Of a stretch of DNA of 23,696 nucleotides, positions 1 to 6,650 are shown piece by piece. Both the position numbers and the translations under genes were made by a program. The stretch is from JAULUH01 sp032111745 (lineage in GTDB: Bacteria > Chloroflexota > Anaerolineae > JAAEKA01): the NCBI GenBank assembly GCA_032111745.1, contig JAULUH010000106.1, positions 1 to 23,696 on the forward strand. Reading direction: 5' to 3'. The stretch's first letter is position 1. Each line of letters begins with the position of its first letter. The notes beneath the pieces were generated by a model that saw only the letters and a list, made by a program, of their open reading frames with translations, was not told the origin of the DNA and did not search any database.

Positions 1-331
1 CATGGAACGAGGGGTTCAGCAGCCGCCGGTGCTGGCTCCACTTCTCCCCCTCCATGGTCAGGGTGGAGTGGCCCACGGCTTTGGCCCAGGTGTCGGTCTG
101 GCGCTGCCACTTCTCGATCTTGCGGCCCTGGCGGATCAGGACCTCATGCACGTAGTTGGGGTGGTTGATCAGGTAGAAATGGAACGCGGCCATCTGGAAA
201 TAGACCACATCCCCATGCTCCCGCCCGGCCTGGCTAAGGAATCCCAGCGTGTCCCGCTGAAATCGCACCAGGTTCCCGATCCCATAGATCCCGCCGTTAG
301 GCCCGGACGGCCGCTTAACGTCTATTGCCAT
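1..331 (-). CDS. Cytochrome P450, N-terminal part (cut by window edge)
   Basis: Reading the minus strand from the ATG at 331 gives an open frame of 110 codons that runs off the window without a stop. Residues 1-90 resemble the N-terminal part of soluble bacterial P450s: a proline-rich start (KRPSGPNGG), then VVYFQMAAFHFYLINHPNYV like beta-sheet 1, then a helix B-like stretch. The clearest signature is MEGEKWSQHRRLLNPSFH near residues 93-110, which matches helix C; W98 and R102 form the WxxxR motif that contacts the haem propionates. The haem-binding cysteine and the I-helix would lie outside the window, so activity cannot be judged. A GGAAGG sequence lies about 13 bases upstream of the ATG. 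P450s are haem monooxygenases; the substrate cannot be inferred. There is no N-terminal membrane anchor, which fits a soluble enzyme. Confidence 0.85.
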   Translation of the reverse strand, partial: MAIDVKRPSGPNGGIYGIGNLVRFQRDTLGFLSQAGREHGDVVYFQMAAFHFYLINHPNYVHEVLIRQGRKIEKWQRQTDTWAKAVGHSTLTMEGEKWSQHRRLLNPSFH

Positions 332-352
332 AACTCATGCCGCCTTCCGTAG

Positions 353-382
353 CGCAGAGACGCAAAATCTTGCGTCTCTGCG
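353..382. repeat. Perfect 13-bp inverted repeat with 4-base loop
   Basis: The arm CGCAGAGACGCAA (353-365) is followed by AATC and then its exact reverse complement (370-382). It lies between the small membrane protein gene and the P450 gene, both on the minus strand. Neither side has a T-run, so it is not a classical intrinsic terminator. It could slow or end transcription, or be a copy of a dispersed palindromic repeat. Copy number in the genome would decide. Confidence 0.75.
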
Positions 383-395
383 TGATCAGGTGCCC

Positions 396-725
396 TCACA
401 GGTTAATGCCCCCAAACCGCCGGAACATCCACCGGTGCATCCTCGCCCAATAGGCCACTGCCGAGGCCAGGAAGAACACGCCGATGAGGCTGACCAGCGC
501 GGTTACCACCAGCTGCACCGTCGGGTTGCCGAAATCGGTCGCCACCACCAGCTGGGCGTTGAGGATCCCGGTGCGCTGCATCACCAGCACCGGAAAGGCC
601 AAGGACGCGCCCACCCCCATGCCCCACCACAGGTCGGTCACCACGATGTCCAGCCACACGCCGATCAGCAGGTAGAACACCCAGAAGGCGGTCTTCGCGC
701 CTGGGCTCGGTAGGCTGGTGCTCAT
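396..725 (-). CDS. Small membrane protein, 109 aa, unknown function
   Basis: I do not recognise the family. The start at 725 is chosen because its ATG overlaps the stop of the upstream acetyltransferase gene as ATGA, a translational coupling arrangement; the longer open frame upstream is the antisense-like shadow of that gene. The protein begins MSTSLPSPGAKTAF and has hydrophobic segments at about residues 12-32, 35-50 and 68-92, so two or three membrane spans are likely. The end is basic (ARMHRWMFRRFGG), which by the positive-inside rule suggests a cytoplasmic C-terminus. There are no cysteines or catalytic-looking motifs. It is the last gene of the run that starts with the cysteine-motif protein at 4171. 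Confidence 0.75.
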   Translation of the reverse strand: MSTSLPSPGAKTAFWVFYLLIGVWLDIVVTDLWWGMGVGASLAFPVLVMQRTGILNAQLVVATDFGNPTVQLVVTALVSLIGVFFLASAVAYWARMHRWMFRRFGGINL

Positions 726-1270
726 AGACTCCCTTCCCGCGCCCCTTCCCACTCCTGGCGCAGCATACCCATGTGCACGAGGTCCACATACGCCCCGTTG
801 CTCCAGACGTGCTCGCGCAGCCGGCCCTCCTCTCTGAAGCCGCAGGCCCGGTAGGCCCGCATGGCCCGCTCGTTGTTGCCGTTGACGGACAGCCATATCC
901 GCCGCATGTTCTGCAGCCGAAACCCGTAGTCCAGCAGCACCCGCAGCGCATCACGGCCGTAGCCTCGACCCCAGTAGGCCTTGTCGCCGATGCCGATGCC
1001 CAGACTAGCCGTGCGGGCCACCTGGTCCATATGGAATAGCGCGCACTGGCCGATCAGCTTGCCGTCCGCCTCAATGGCGAAGCTGGTGCCATCCCGCCCA
1101 CCGCTGGCGACGTTGGCGTCGTACTCCGCCTGCAGGCGTTCCAGCGACTGCGGCCACGGCGGGTCGCCACCGCCCGCCAGTTCCACCTCAAGATCGTTGT
1201 TGAACTGGCACAGCCGCTCCAGGTCGCTGCGCTGCAATGCCCGCAACACCACCTTCTCACCTTGAAGCAT
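722..1270 (-). CDS. GNAT family N-acetyltransferase (RimJ/RimL type)
   Basis: A 182-residue single-domain GNAT protein, the usual length for the RimJ/RimL branch. Visible features: the start VVLRALQRSDLERL (strand 1/helix 1), acetyl-CoA-binding motif A at about 90-109 with WGRGYGRDAL matching the Q/RxxGxG/A pyrophosphate loop, and motif B at 133-145 (NERAMRAYRACGF) with the asparagine and tyrosine typical of the active site. GNATs move the acetyl group of acetyl-CoA to an amine. Members of this branch act on protein N-termini, antibiotics or small amines, and the substrate cannot be told here. The ATG at 1270 has AAGGA a few bases upstream. It lies 21 bases after the Mrp gene and overlaps the next gene by four bases, so it is probably co-transcribed with both. 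Confidence 0.88.
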   Translation of the reverse strand: MLQGEKVVLRALQRSDLERLCQFNNDLEVELAGGGDPPWPQSLERLQAEYDANVASGGRDGTSFAIEADGKLIGQCALFHMDQVARTASLGIGIGDKAYWGRGYGRDALRVLLDYGFRLQNMRRIWLSVNGNNERAMRAYRACGFREEGRLREHVWSNGAYVDLVHMGMLRQEWEGAREGSL

Positions 1271-1291
1271 GGGTCCTTCGTCCCCCGTGGG

Positions 1292-2359
1292 CTAGATGAT
1301 CTTCAGCTCCGGCGCCGCCTGGAAGCTCATCACGCTGACCCTGGCCGCCACGGCCATCGCCAGCTGGTGGAAGGCCTGGGCCTCCGGGCTATCGGCGTGG
1401 AAGGCCACCAGCGGCTGCCCCGCGTCGCCGCCCTCGCGGATGGTCTTGTCCAGGTGGATGCGCCCGAGAAAGGGCACGTGCAGCCGCTGCGCCGCCCGCT
1501 CGCCGCCGCCTTCCCCGAAGATGTCCCCGGCCATGTTCTCGACGATGCCCAGCACCGGCACCTCCAGGCGCTGAAAGGCCACCAGCGCCTTCTCCGCATC
1601 CTCCAAAGCCACGTCCTGTGGGGTGGACACGATGATGCCTCCCGTCACCGGCACGGACTGGGCCAGGGTCAGCGTGGCATCGCCGGTTCCTGGCGGCATG
1701 TCCACGATCAGGTAATCCAGCTCGCCCCAGGCTACGTCGGTAAACAGCTGGCGTATCGCCCCGTGCAACATGGGCCCGCGCCAGATCACGGCCTGGCCCG
1801 GCGGGATCAGAAAGCCCATGCTCATCACCTCCACGCCGTAAGCCAGGGGCGGCACCAGCTTGCCGTCCTGCGGGTCCGGCAGGTGATCGCGCGTCAATCC
1901 CATCATGGTCGGGATGTTGGGGCCGTAGATGTCGGCATCGAGGATGCCGGTGCGGGCGCCCTGCTGGGCCAGTGCTACTGCCAGGTTCACAGCCACCGTG
2001 CTCTTGCCCACCCCGCCCTTGCCGCTGGCCACGGCGATGATGTTCTTGACCGGGATCTGTAGCCGGCCGGCGATGCGGTTGTCGCTGCGCACGTTGGCGT
2101 CGAAACCCACCTGCACTCGCTCGACGCCGGGCAGCGCCATCACCGCGGCCTGGGCCTCCCGCTCCATCTGGCCCCGCAACGGGCAGGCCGGCGTGGTCAA
2201 CACGATGGTGAAGGCCACCTGGCCCTCGTTGATATGGACGTCCTTGATCATGCCCAGGCTGACCAGGTCGCGGTGCAGCTCGGGTTCGATCACTGTGCCG
2301 AGCGCCGCCAGCACGTCCTTCTCGCTCACATGGCCGTTCTGTGTCTTCTTGCCAATCAT
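1292..2359 (-). CDS. mrp: Mrp/ApbC (NBP35-like) iron-sulfur carrier P-loop ATPase, lacking CxxC
   Basis: 355 residues with the standard layout. An N-terminal MIP18/DUF59 domain (about 12-90, with TTPACPLRGQM near 55-65) precedes a ParA/MinD-type ATPase domain with deviant Walker A GKGGVGKST (113-121), the DADIYGPN strand (141-148) and switch II VDMPPGTGD (219-227). Family members bind and pass on Fe-S clusters and hydrolyse ATP. The usual metal-binding CxxC, which should follow the ENM near residue 276, is absent: the sequence goes straight from ENMAGDIFG to EGGGER. The only cysteine in the protein is C59 in the DUF59 domain. Cluster binding, if any, must therefore differ from the canonical CxxC dimer. 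The gene starts 3 bases after the FAD-oxidoreductase stop. A GGAGG is present upstream but unusually far, about 14 bases from the ATG. Confidence 0.93.
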   Translation of the reverse strand: MIGKKTQNGHVSEKDVLAALGTVIEPELHRDLVSLGMIKDVHINEGQVAFTIVLTTPACPLRGQMEREAQAAVMALPGVERVQVGFDANVRSDNRIAGRLQIPVKNIIAVASGKGGVGKSTVAVNLAVALAQQGARTGILDADIYGPNIPTMMGLTRDHLPDPQDGKLVPPLAYGVEVMSMGFLIPPGQAVIWRGPMLHGAIRQLFTDVAWGELDYLIVDMPPGTGDATLTLAQSVPVTGGIIVSTPQDVALEDAEKALVAFQRLEVPVLGIVENMAGDIFGEGGGERAAQRLHVPFLGRIHLDKTIREGGDAGQPLVAFHADSPEAQAFHQLAMAVAARVSVMSFQAAPELKII

Positions 2360-2362
2360 ATG

Positions 2363-3718
2363 TTATCGTTGATCCTCCAAGATCGAAGTGACATGTCTGC
2401 GCAGGTCCTCTATCACCATGCCTGCCACCTTCTGCCCAATCTCCACGGCGAAGTTGGTGCCGCGGTCCCAGGGATACACCTGGCTCATGCTGGCGAAGTA
2501 CAGCCCGGGCAAAGGGGTCCGCAGCGGTGGCACGTTCTGCGAGTGGTTGACCGGCGGGATGGGCTGCGCGTACGCGGTTTTCCACAGCCAGACGTCCTTG
2601 ACCCAGCTGCGCTCGAACTGAGGGTTGATGCGCTGGAAGGACGGCAGGAATCGGTCCAGCAGCTCCTCCTTGCTCAGGCGGAAGTACTCGTGATCCGGCT
2701 GCAGGTAGTCGCCGCAATAGATGATGTGGTCGCCGCCGTAGTGCTCCGGCCCGATGAAGTTCGTGTGCTCCACCAGGGCCAGGAAGGGAAAGCCCGCTTC
2801 CTTGGGCAGGTTGTGCCAGTAGTACGGGGACAGCTGCCGGTCAAGCGTCACCACCAGCACCACCGCGCCCATGGACTTGAGCGACTGCAGACTGCGCGCG
2901 TAGCTCGCCGGCAGCTCGGGCACGATCCTGGCCATCAGCGCCGGGGAGCTGGTGGAGATCACCGCACTATAAGCTTCGCCGCCCGCGGTCGTCTCCACTA
3001 CCAGTGTGCTGTCCTGGCCCACCGGCGGCCGGCAGACCCTTAACACCGCCGTGTTCAGGCGGATGTCGACCCTCCGCGCCCGCAACACCTGGGATAGCTT
3101 CTCCACGAAGGCCTGGAAGCCGCCCTGAAACGTGCCCAGCCGGGTCGTGCGGGCCTTGATGCGCGCCCACATCCATGCCATGTTGACTACGTCGAGGTTC
3201 TCCTCGCCGAACTTACCCACCAGCAGCGGGCGCCACAGCGCCTCGTACACCCGTGGGCCAACCCACTTGCGCATCCAGGCGTCCGCCGTCACCTGCTCAA
3301 GGGGCTGCCAACGGGGCGTCAGCTTCAGGTACATGCCTACGATGCCGAACCGCACCAGGTCAACCACCCCAAAGTGGCGCGTGGTGAACTTTGCCGCCTC
3401 AGCATACGAGTCCAGGGGATGGAACGCCCCATCGAAGTAGACCACGGTGTAGGGCCTCTGGAAGACAACCTGGTCGCTCCAGCCCAGCTTGTCGATGAAG
3501 CCCAGGATGTGGCTATCACTGGCGAACCAATGGTGGTAGAACTTTTCCAGGCTCCATTCCCAGTGCGGCGCCCGAAAGCCGGCGGCCAGACCCCCCACCT
3601 CCGGCGCTGCCTCGTAGATCGTTACCCGGTGCCCGGCCTCGGTAAGGTCGTAGGCGGCTGTCAGCCCCGCTATTCCGGCGCCGATGATGCCGATGCGGGC
3701 GCGCTCACTCGGAGGCAT
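2363..3718 (-). CDS. FAD-dependent amine-oxidase / protoporphyrinogen-oxidase-like oxidoreductase
   Basis: 451 residues. The N-terminus holds a Rossmann FAD-binding fold: GIIGAGIAGLTAAYDL with GxGxxG at 13-18, an acidic residue closing strand 2 (E36) and the following VGGLA (about 41-45) typical of the amine oxidase / PpoX superfamily. The C-terminal LYFASMSQVYPWDRGTNFAV corresponds to the second flavin-contact region of the family. Central residues are rich in aromatics, as in substrate-binding domains. Similar proteins are often annotated as protoporphyrinogen oxidase, carotenoid desaturase or UDP-galactopyranose-mutase-like, and the reaction cannot be fixed from this sequence. No haem biosynthesis genes are nearby. 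The ATG at 3718 directly abuts the stop of the upstream gene, and GGAGG lies about 12 bases before it. Co-transcription with the upstream gene and with mrp is very likely. Confidence 0.85.
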   Translation of the reverse strand: MPPSERARIGIIGAGIAGLTAAYDLTEAGHRVTIYEAAPEVGGLAAGFRAPHWEWSLEKFYHHWFASDSHILGFIDKLGWSDQVVFQRPYTVVYFDGAFHPLDSYAEAAKFTTRHFGVVDLVRFGIVGMYLKLTPRWQPLEQVTADAWMRKWVGPRVYEALWRPLLVGKFGEENLDVVNMAWMWARIKARTTRLGTFQGGFQAFVEKLSQVLRARRVDIRLNTAVLRVCRPPVGQDSTLVVETTAGGEAYSAVISTSSPALMARIVPELPASYARSLQSLKSMGAVVLVVTLDRQLSPYYWHNLPKEAGFPFLALVEHTNFIGPEHYGGDHIIYCGDYLQPDHEYFRLSKEELLDRFLPSFQRINPQFERSWVKDVWLWKTAYAQPIPPVNHSQNVPPLRTPLPGLYFASMSQVYPWDRGTNFAVEIGQKVAGMVIEDLRRHVTSILEDQR

Positions 3719-4171
3719 CTAGTCGTCGTCCTCCACATCCTCGTCGTCCGCGTAGAGCTCGTCCTCCTCGGTCTCCGGCTCGGGCTCCGGCTCGGTGACC
3801 GGCGCCACCTCAACCTCCTCCTCCATGAGCGCCAGGGCCGGCAGCCCGCGGCCCTCGAGATAGGCCTGGATCTCACCCTGCGCGCGCTGGAAATGCCGTA
3901 CCAGGTCCTCGTCGCTGCCCTTGTATTGGACGATGGTTTGCCGCGCACACGCCGCGCAGCCCCGCATGAACTTGTAGCTGCCGGCGTAGCAGTTCAGGCA
4001 GCCGCCCAGCTCGATCATCATCAGGCAAAAGGCCAGCGTGTCTGGATGGGTCTCGTTCAGGCGGCTCACCCGCGTCACCAGCTCCGCCCAGGCCGGCCCG
4101 CGCAGGTCCTTGAGCGTCGGAATCAGCTTGGTCGGGAACAGAATCTCTGCTTTAGGGTACATGCTAACCAC
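3719..4171 (-). CDS. Conserved-looking cysteine-motif protein with acidic tail, 150 aa
   Basis: I do not recognise a named family. The body (1-115) looks alpha-helical and soluble. It carries a compact four-cysteine motif, GGCLNCYAG then MRGCAACAR: C58-xx-C61-x10-C72-xx-C75, with a further C49. Such spacing suits zinc or an Fe-S cluster. From about residue 117 the protein becomes an almost uninterrupted acidic tail (many E, D and P, ending in DDD), which is probably disordered. The GTG at 4171 is chosen because GAGG lies 6 bases upstream; the ATG at 4162 would place it about 15 away. The stop is immediately followed by the ATG of the FAD oxidoreductase, so the two proteins are probably made together and may act together. 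A dicluster or zinc-ribbon accessory role is only a guess. Confidence 0.72.
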   Translation of the reverse strand: MVSMYPKAEILFPTKLIPTLKDLRGPAWAELVTRVSRLNETHPDTLAFCLMMIELGGCLNCYAGSYKFMRGCAACARQTIVQYKGSDEDLVRHFQRAQGEIQAYLEGRGLPALALMEEEVEVAPVTEPEPEPETEEDELYADDEDVEDDD

Positions 4172-4206
4172 GATCTACCTCACTGACAGGAACCGCCGAC
4201 GTCTCC

Positions 4207-4240
4207 AGACTGGTTCAGTCTCCGGAGACTGGACCAGTCT
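4207..4240. repeat. 34-bp near-perfect palindrome
   Basis: The sequence is symmetric about the 4223/4224 junction. Each half is 17 bases, and only the pair 4215/4232 (T/G) fails. The core CAGTCTCCGGAGACTG (4216-4231) is perfect. It sits in the gap between the UPF0173 hydrolase gene and the GTG of the next minus-strand gene. No T-run follows. It may fold into a cruciform or strong RNA hairpin, act as an operator for the downstream operon, or be a dispersed palindromic element. Confidence 0.75.
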
Positions 4241-4322
4241 CTTCGTCTTCCACACCCCCTGAAACCAGTATGCGCTGCCGGCTGGCGGCCTTCCGCCATC
4301 TGGCTTACATTCGCTGCCGCTG

Positions 4323-5006
4323 CTACAGTGCCACCGCCCGCTCGATCTCTGCCACCACGCACCGGGCGCCAGCCCGGCTTTCCACTGCGCTGGCAAAGGC
4401 ATCGGCATCCTGTGCGATGGGCGGCCAGGTGTCGTAATGGATCGGCACCACCACCTTTGGCTGCACGAACTGCACGCAGCGCAGCGCGTCCTCCGGCCCC
4501 ATGGTGTAGTTGTCGCCGATAGGCAGGATCAGCACGTCTATGCCCTCCTCGCCGTAGAGCTTCATGTCGTAGGTCAGGGCCGTGTCCCCGGTGTAGTAGA
4601 TCCGCTTGCCGCCGAAGTCGACCATGAAGCCCACGGCTACACCACCGTAGCTCCCGTCCGGCAGCAGCGAGCCGTGGTGCGCAATGGTCAGCTTGACCCG
4701 ACCAAAGAGGAACTTGAAGGAGCCGCCCGGCTGCATGCCGTGCACCTTCTCGACGCCCTGGCCGCCCACCCAGCTGGCGATCTCGAAGGTCCCGATCACG
4801 GTGGCACCCGTGCGCTGGGCGATAGCCACCACGTCCGGCACGTGGTCGAAGTGGCCGTGGGATACCAGGATGTAGTCTGCTGCCACCTCCTCCGCCGTCA
4901 CCTGGGCCGCCGGGTTTCCGGTCAGGAACGGGTCGAACAGCAGGGTGGTGTCGTCGGCCTGCAGCGAGAAGCACGAGTGTCCGTGGAAGGTAAGGGAAAG
5001 GGTCAT
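4323..5006 (-). CDS. UPF0173 metal-dependent hydrolase (metallo-beta-lactamase fold)
   Basis: 227 residues starting MTLSLTFHGHSCF, the characteristic opening of the UPF0173 (YtkL-like) family. The longer open frame has 14 extra residues, but the ATG at 5006 is preceded by GAGGAGATC, an ideal ribosome site, so the shorter start is preferred. The zinc-binding motif HGHFDH is at 50-55. Further likely metal ligands are the histidines in the LTIAHHGS region, the aspartate of YYTGDTAL, and the histidine of PIHYDTWPP near the C-terminus. The family consists of cytoplasmic metal-dependent hydrolases of unknown physiological substrate. It follows the nuo operon on the same strand but is separated from it by a terminator-like hairpin only about 35 bases upstream of the ATG, so it may be expressed by read-through. 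Confidence 0.9.
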   Translation of the reverse strand: MTLSLTFHGHSCFSLQADDTTLLFDPFLTGNPAAQVTAEEVAADYILVSHGHFDHVPDVVAIAQRTGATVIGTFEIASWVGGQGVEKVHGMQPGGSFKFLFGRVKLTIAHHGSLLPDGSYGGVAVGFMVDFGGKRIYYTGDTALTYDMKLYGEEGIDVLILPIGDNYTMGPEDALRCVQFVQPKVVVPIHYDTWPPIAQDADAFASAVESRAGARCVVAEIERAVAL

Positions 5007-5040
5007 GATCTCCTCGATCTCAAGGTCCGGGACCACAGGT

Positions 5041-5089
5041 CCAAACAAAGTGAGGAGCCGGGCGAAGGCAACACCGCCTGACTCCTCAC
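5041..5089 (-). terminator. Intrinsic terminator after nuoI (minus strand)
   Basis: On the minus strand GTGAGGAG (5089-5082) pairs perfectly with CTCCTCAC (5057-5050). The intervening GC-rich bases can pair further, and TTTGTTT follows directly. It lies 47 bases past the nuoI stop and just before the UPF0173 hydrolase gene. Confidence 0.65.
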
Positions 5090-5136
5090 AGGTGGGCGTT
5101 AGTTGAGTCCGGGCGCTACCAGGCAGCGCGGGCCGT

Positions 5137-6636
5137 CTAGTGGCTCGTCAGGTCCTTGGCTTCGGCGCCCTTGCGCGCCTTGTAGCGCTCGTACGCGGCC
5201 GCGCGGCGCTGGGCGATCTCCTCGACCGTGTAGCCGCCCGATATCTTGTCCGCAGGCGGCAAGGGCCGGGCAAATACGTCGCCGCTCGCGGCTGGTGCCG
5301 CCGGTGCTGGGGCGGGGGCCGCTTCCGCAGCCACGGGCGCTGGGGCCTCGGCCACAGGGGGTGCAGGCGCCTCGGCCACAGGAGGTGCAGGCGCCTCGGC
5401 AACTGCCGGCGCTGGCGCTTCGGCGATTGGCTCCGCGGCCACCGGTGCCGCCGCGCCGTGCAATTGCTTGGCATCGGCGCCCTTGCGCGCCTTGTAGCGC
5501 TCGTAGGCCGTCGCACGGCGCCGGGCAATCTCCTCCAGAGTATAGCCACCCGAGGTCTTCGCCGGATCAGCCGCCATCTTGGCAAACGGGCTGCCGGCTA
5601 GCGCCGCTGCCACCACGGGCTTGGCTGCTGCCGCCGGGGCTGGCGCCGCCGGCTCTGCCGCCGCGGCGGCCGGCGCCTCGCCCGCCGCCGCGGCCGGCGT
5701 CTCGCTCGCCGCCGCGGGCTTGGCCGGTACCTCGGCCGGCGCTTCGCCTGCCGCCGCTTTCTTGGCTGCGGACCGGGCCAGCGCCTCCGCCCGCCGGCGC
5801 TCCAGCTCCTCCTGGCTGATGGCTGCTGTGCTCGCCGCGGCGGGCTTGGCCGCCGCCTCGGCCGGTGCTTCGCCTGCCGCCGCTTTCTTGGCCGCAGAGC
5901 GGGCCAGCGCCTCCGCCCGCCGGCGCTCCAGCTCCTCCTGGCTGATGGCCGCCGTGCCCGCCGTGGCAGCGGCTACTGCGGCCGCCGCCGGTGCTGCTGC
6001 CGGCTTCTCGGCCGCGGCCGGTACGGCCTCAGCCTTCTCCGGCCCGCGCTTGCTCGGCCGGGCCGACTTCTTGGCCTCGTCCTCGGCGCGGCGGCGCTCC
6101 TCCTCTGGGAACTGGGTCGGGTAGAGCGCGGCATAATACTCCAGGGGCACCGTTAGCTCGGCCATGTTGTAGACCAGGCTCGGATACCGCTGGTAGGCGG
6201 CCAGCTCGTAGTCATGGTTCATCTTGATGGCGTCGAAGGGGCAGAACTCGGCGCAGAAGCCGCAGCTCATGCAGATGGACGCATCGATGTAGAACTCCGC
6301 CGGCCGGGGAATCGGCTTGCCCTTCTCGTCGGTGTCACGCACGATCCAGATGCATTGCGGCGGGCACACCTTGGCACAGATGCCGCAGGCGGTGCAGCGA
6401 TCCTCTTGCTTGGGCGTATCGTAGATCAGCATGGGGATGTAGCGGAAGCGCTCGGGCAGCTGCCGCTTCTCCTCCGGATACTGGATCGTGAACAGGCCTG
6501 TCTCGTCCGGCGTCTGCCGGATGAAGTCCTGGCCATAGGCATAGCGGCTGGGAATAGCCTTGACGTCGTCGACATAGGTCTCGACGAAATGCTTGATGGT
6601 CACCCCCAGCCCTTTGAGCAACCCGGTTCCAAACAT
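5137..6636 (-). CDS. nuoI: NADH-quinone oxidoreductase subunit I with long repeat-bearing C-terminal tail
   Basis: 499 residues, against about 150-230 for ordinary NuoI. Residues 1-180 are the normal subunit: a two-[4Fe-4S] ferredoxin carrying clusters N6a and N6b, with C81/C84/C87/C91 (CTACGICAKVC) and C122/C125/C128/C132 (CMSCGFCAEFC), which relays electrons towards N2 in the peripheral arm of complex I. Residues about 181-499 form an Ala/Pro/Glu-rich tail with two repeat families. A 42-residue unit occurs twice in tandem (229-270 and 271-312, each with ISQEELERRRAEALARSAAK). A roughly 30-residue unit occurs twice 104 residues apart (361-390 and 465-494, SGGYT-EEIA-RRA-AYERYKARKG). AEAPAP runs link them. 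The ATG at 6636 is chosen for its GGAGG four bases upstream; upstream codons overlap nuoCD. The tail reads in one frame with conserved repeats, so it is unlikely to be a sequencing artefact. Confidence 0.94.
   Translation of the reverse strand: MFGTGLLKGLGVTIKHFVETYVDDVKAIPSRYAYGQDFIRQTPDETGLFTIQYPEEKRQLPERFRYIPMLIYDTPKQEDRCTACGICAKVCPPQCIWIVRDTDEKGKPIPRPAEFYIDASICMSCGFCAEFCPFDAIKMNHDYELAAYQRYPSLVYNMAELTVPLEYYAALYPTQFPEEERRRAEDEAKKSARPSKRGPEKAEAVPAAAEKPAAAPAAAAVAAATAGTAAISQEELERRRAEALARSAAKKAAAGEAPAEAAAKPAAASTAAISQEELERRRAEALARSAAKKAAAGEAPAEVPAKPAAASETPAAAAGEAPAAAAAEPAAPAPAAAAKPVVAAALAGSPFAKMAADPAKTSGGYTLEEIARRRATAYERYKARKGADAKQLHGAAAPVAAEPIAEAPAPAVAEAPAPPVAEAPAPPVAEAPAPVAAEAAPAPAPAAPAASGDVFARPLPPADKISGGYTVEEIAQRRAAAYERYKARKGAEAKDLTSH
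5155..5556 (-). repeat. Paired 90-bp coding repeats in the nuoI tail (unit B)
   Basis: Two copies at 5155-5244 and 5467-5556, 312 bases (104 codons) apart, encode SGGYT(L/V)EEIA(R/Q)RRA and AYERYKARKGA(D/E)AK. The DNA is near-identical over TCGGCGCCCTTGCGCGCCTT, then drifts mainly at third positions, suggesting selection on the peptide. Confidence 0.85.
5701..5952 (-). repeat. Tandem 126-bp coding repeat in the nuoI tail (unit A)
   Basis: Two adjacent copies of a 126-base unit (42 codons) encode AAISQEELERRRAEALARSA followed by KKAAAGEAPAE and an alanine-rich linker. For example, GCTTCGCCTGCCGCCGC occurs at 5741 and again at 5867. The exact codon-multiple period keeps the reading frame. Confidence 0.88.
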
Positions 6637-6650
6637 GAGTCCTCCGTGCC

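Noticed and set aside
726..896. Extended N-terminus of the small membrane protein (longer minus-strand frame)
   Set aside because: These codons lie in another frame of the acetyltransferase gene. The ATGA overlap gives a better start at 725, and the extra residues are Arg/Ala/Gly-rich shadow sequence.
5155..5952. CRISPR array or mobile repeat at the repeated DNA
   Set aside because: The repeats are 90 and 126 bases long, in frame and coding, with no short uniform repeat-spacer structure.
5103..6124. Long plus-strand Ala/Pro/Arg-rich reading frames opposite nuoI
   Set aside because: They mirror the repetitive GC-rich tail of nuoI. The minus-strand frame contains the ferredoxin motifs and the conserved peptide repeats.
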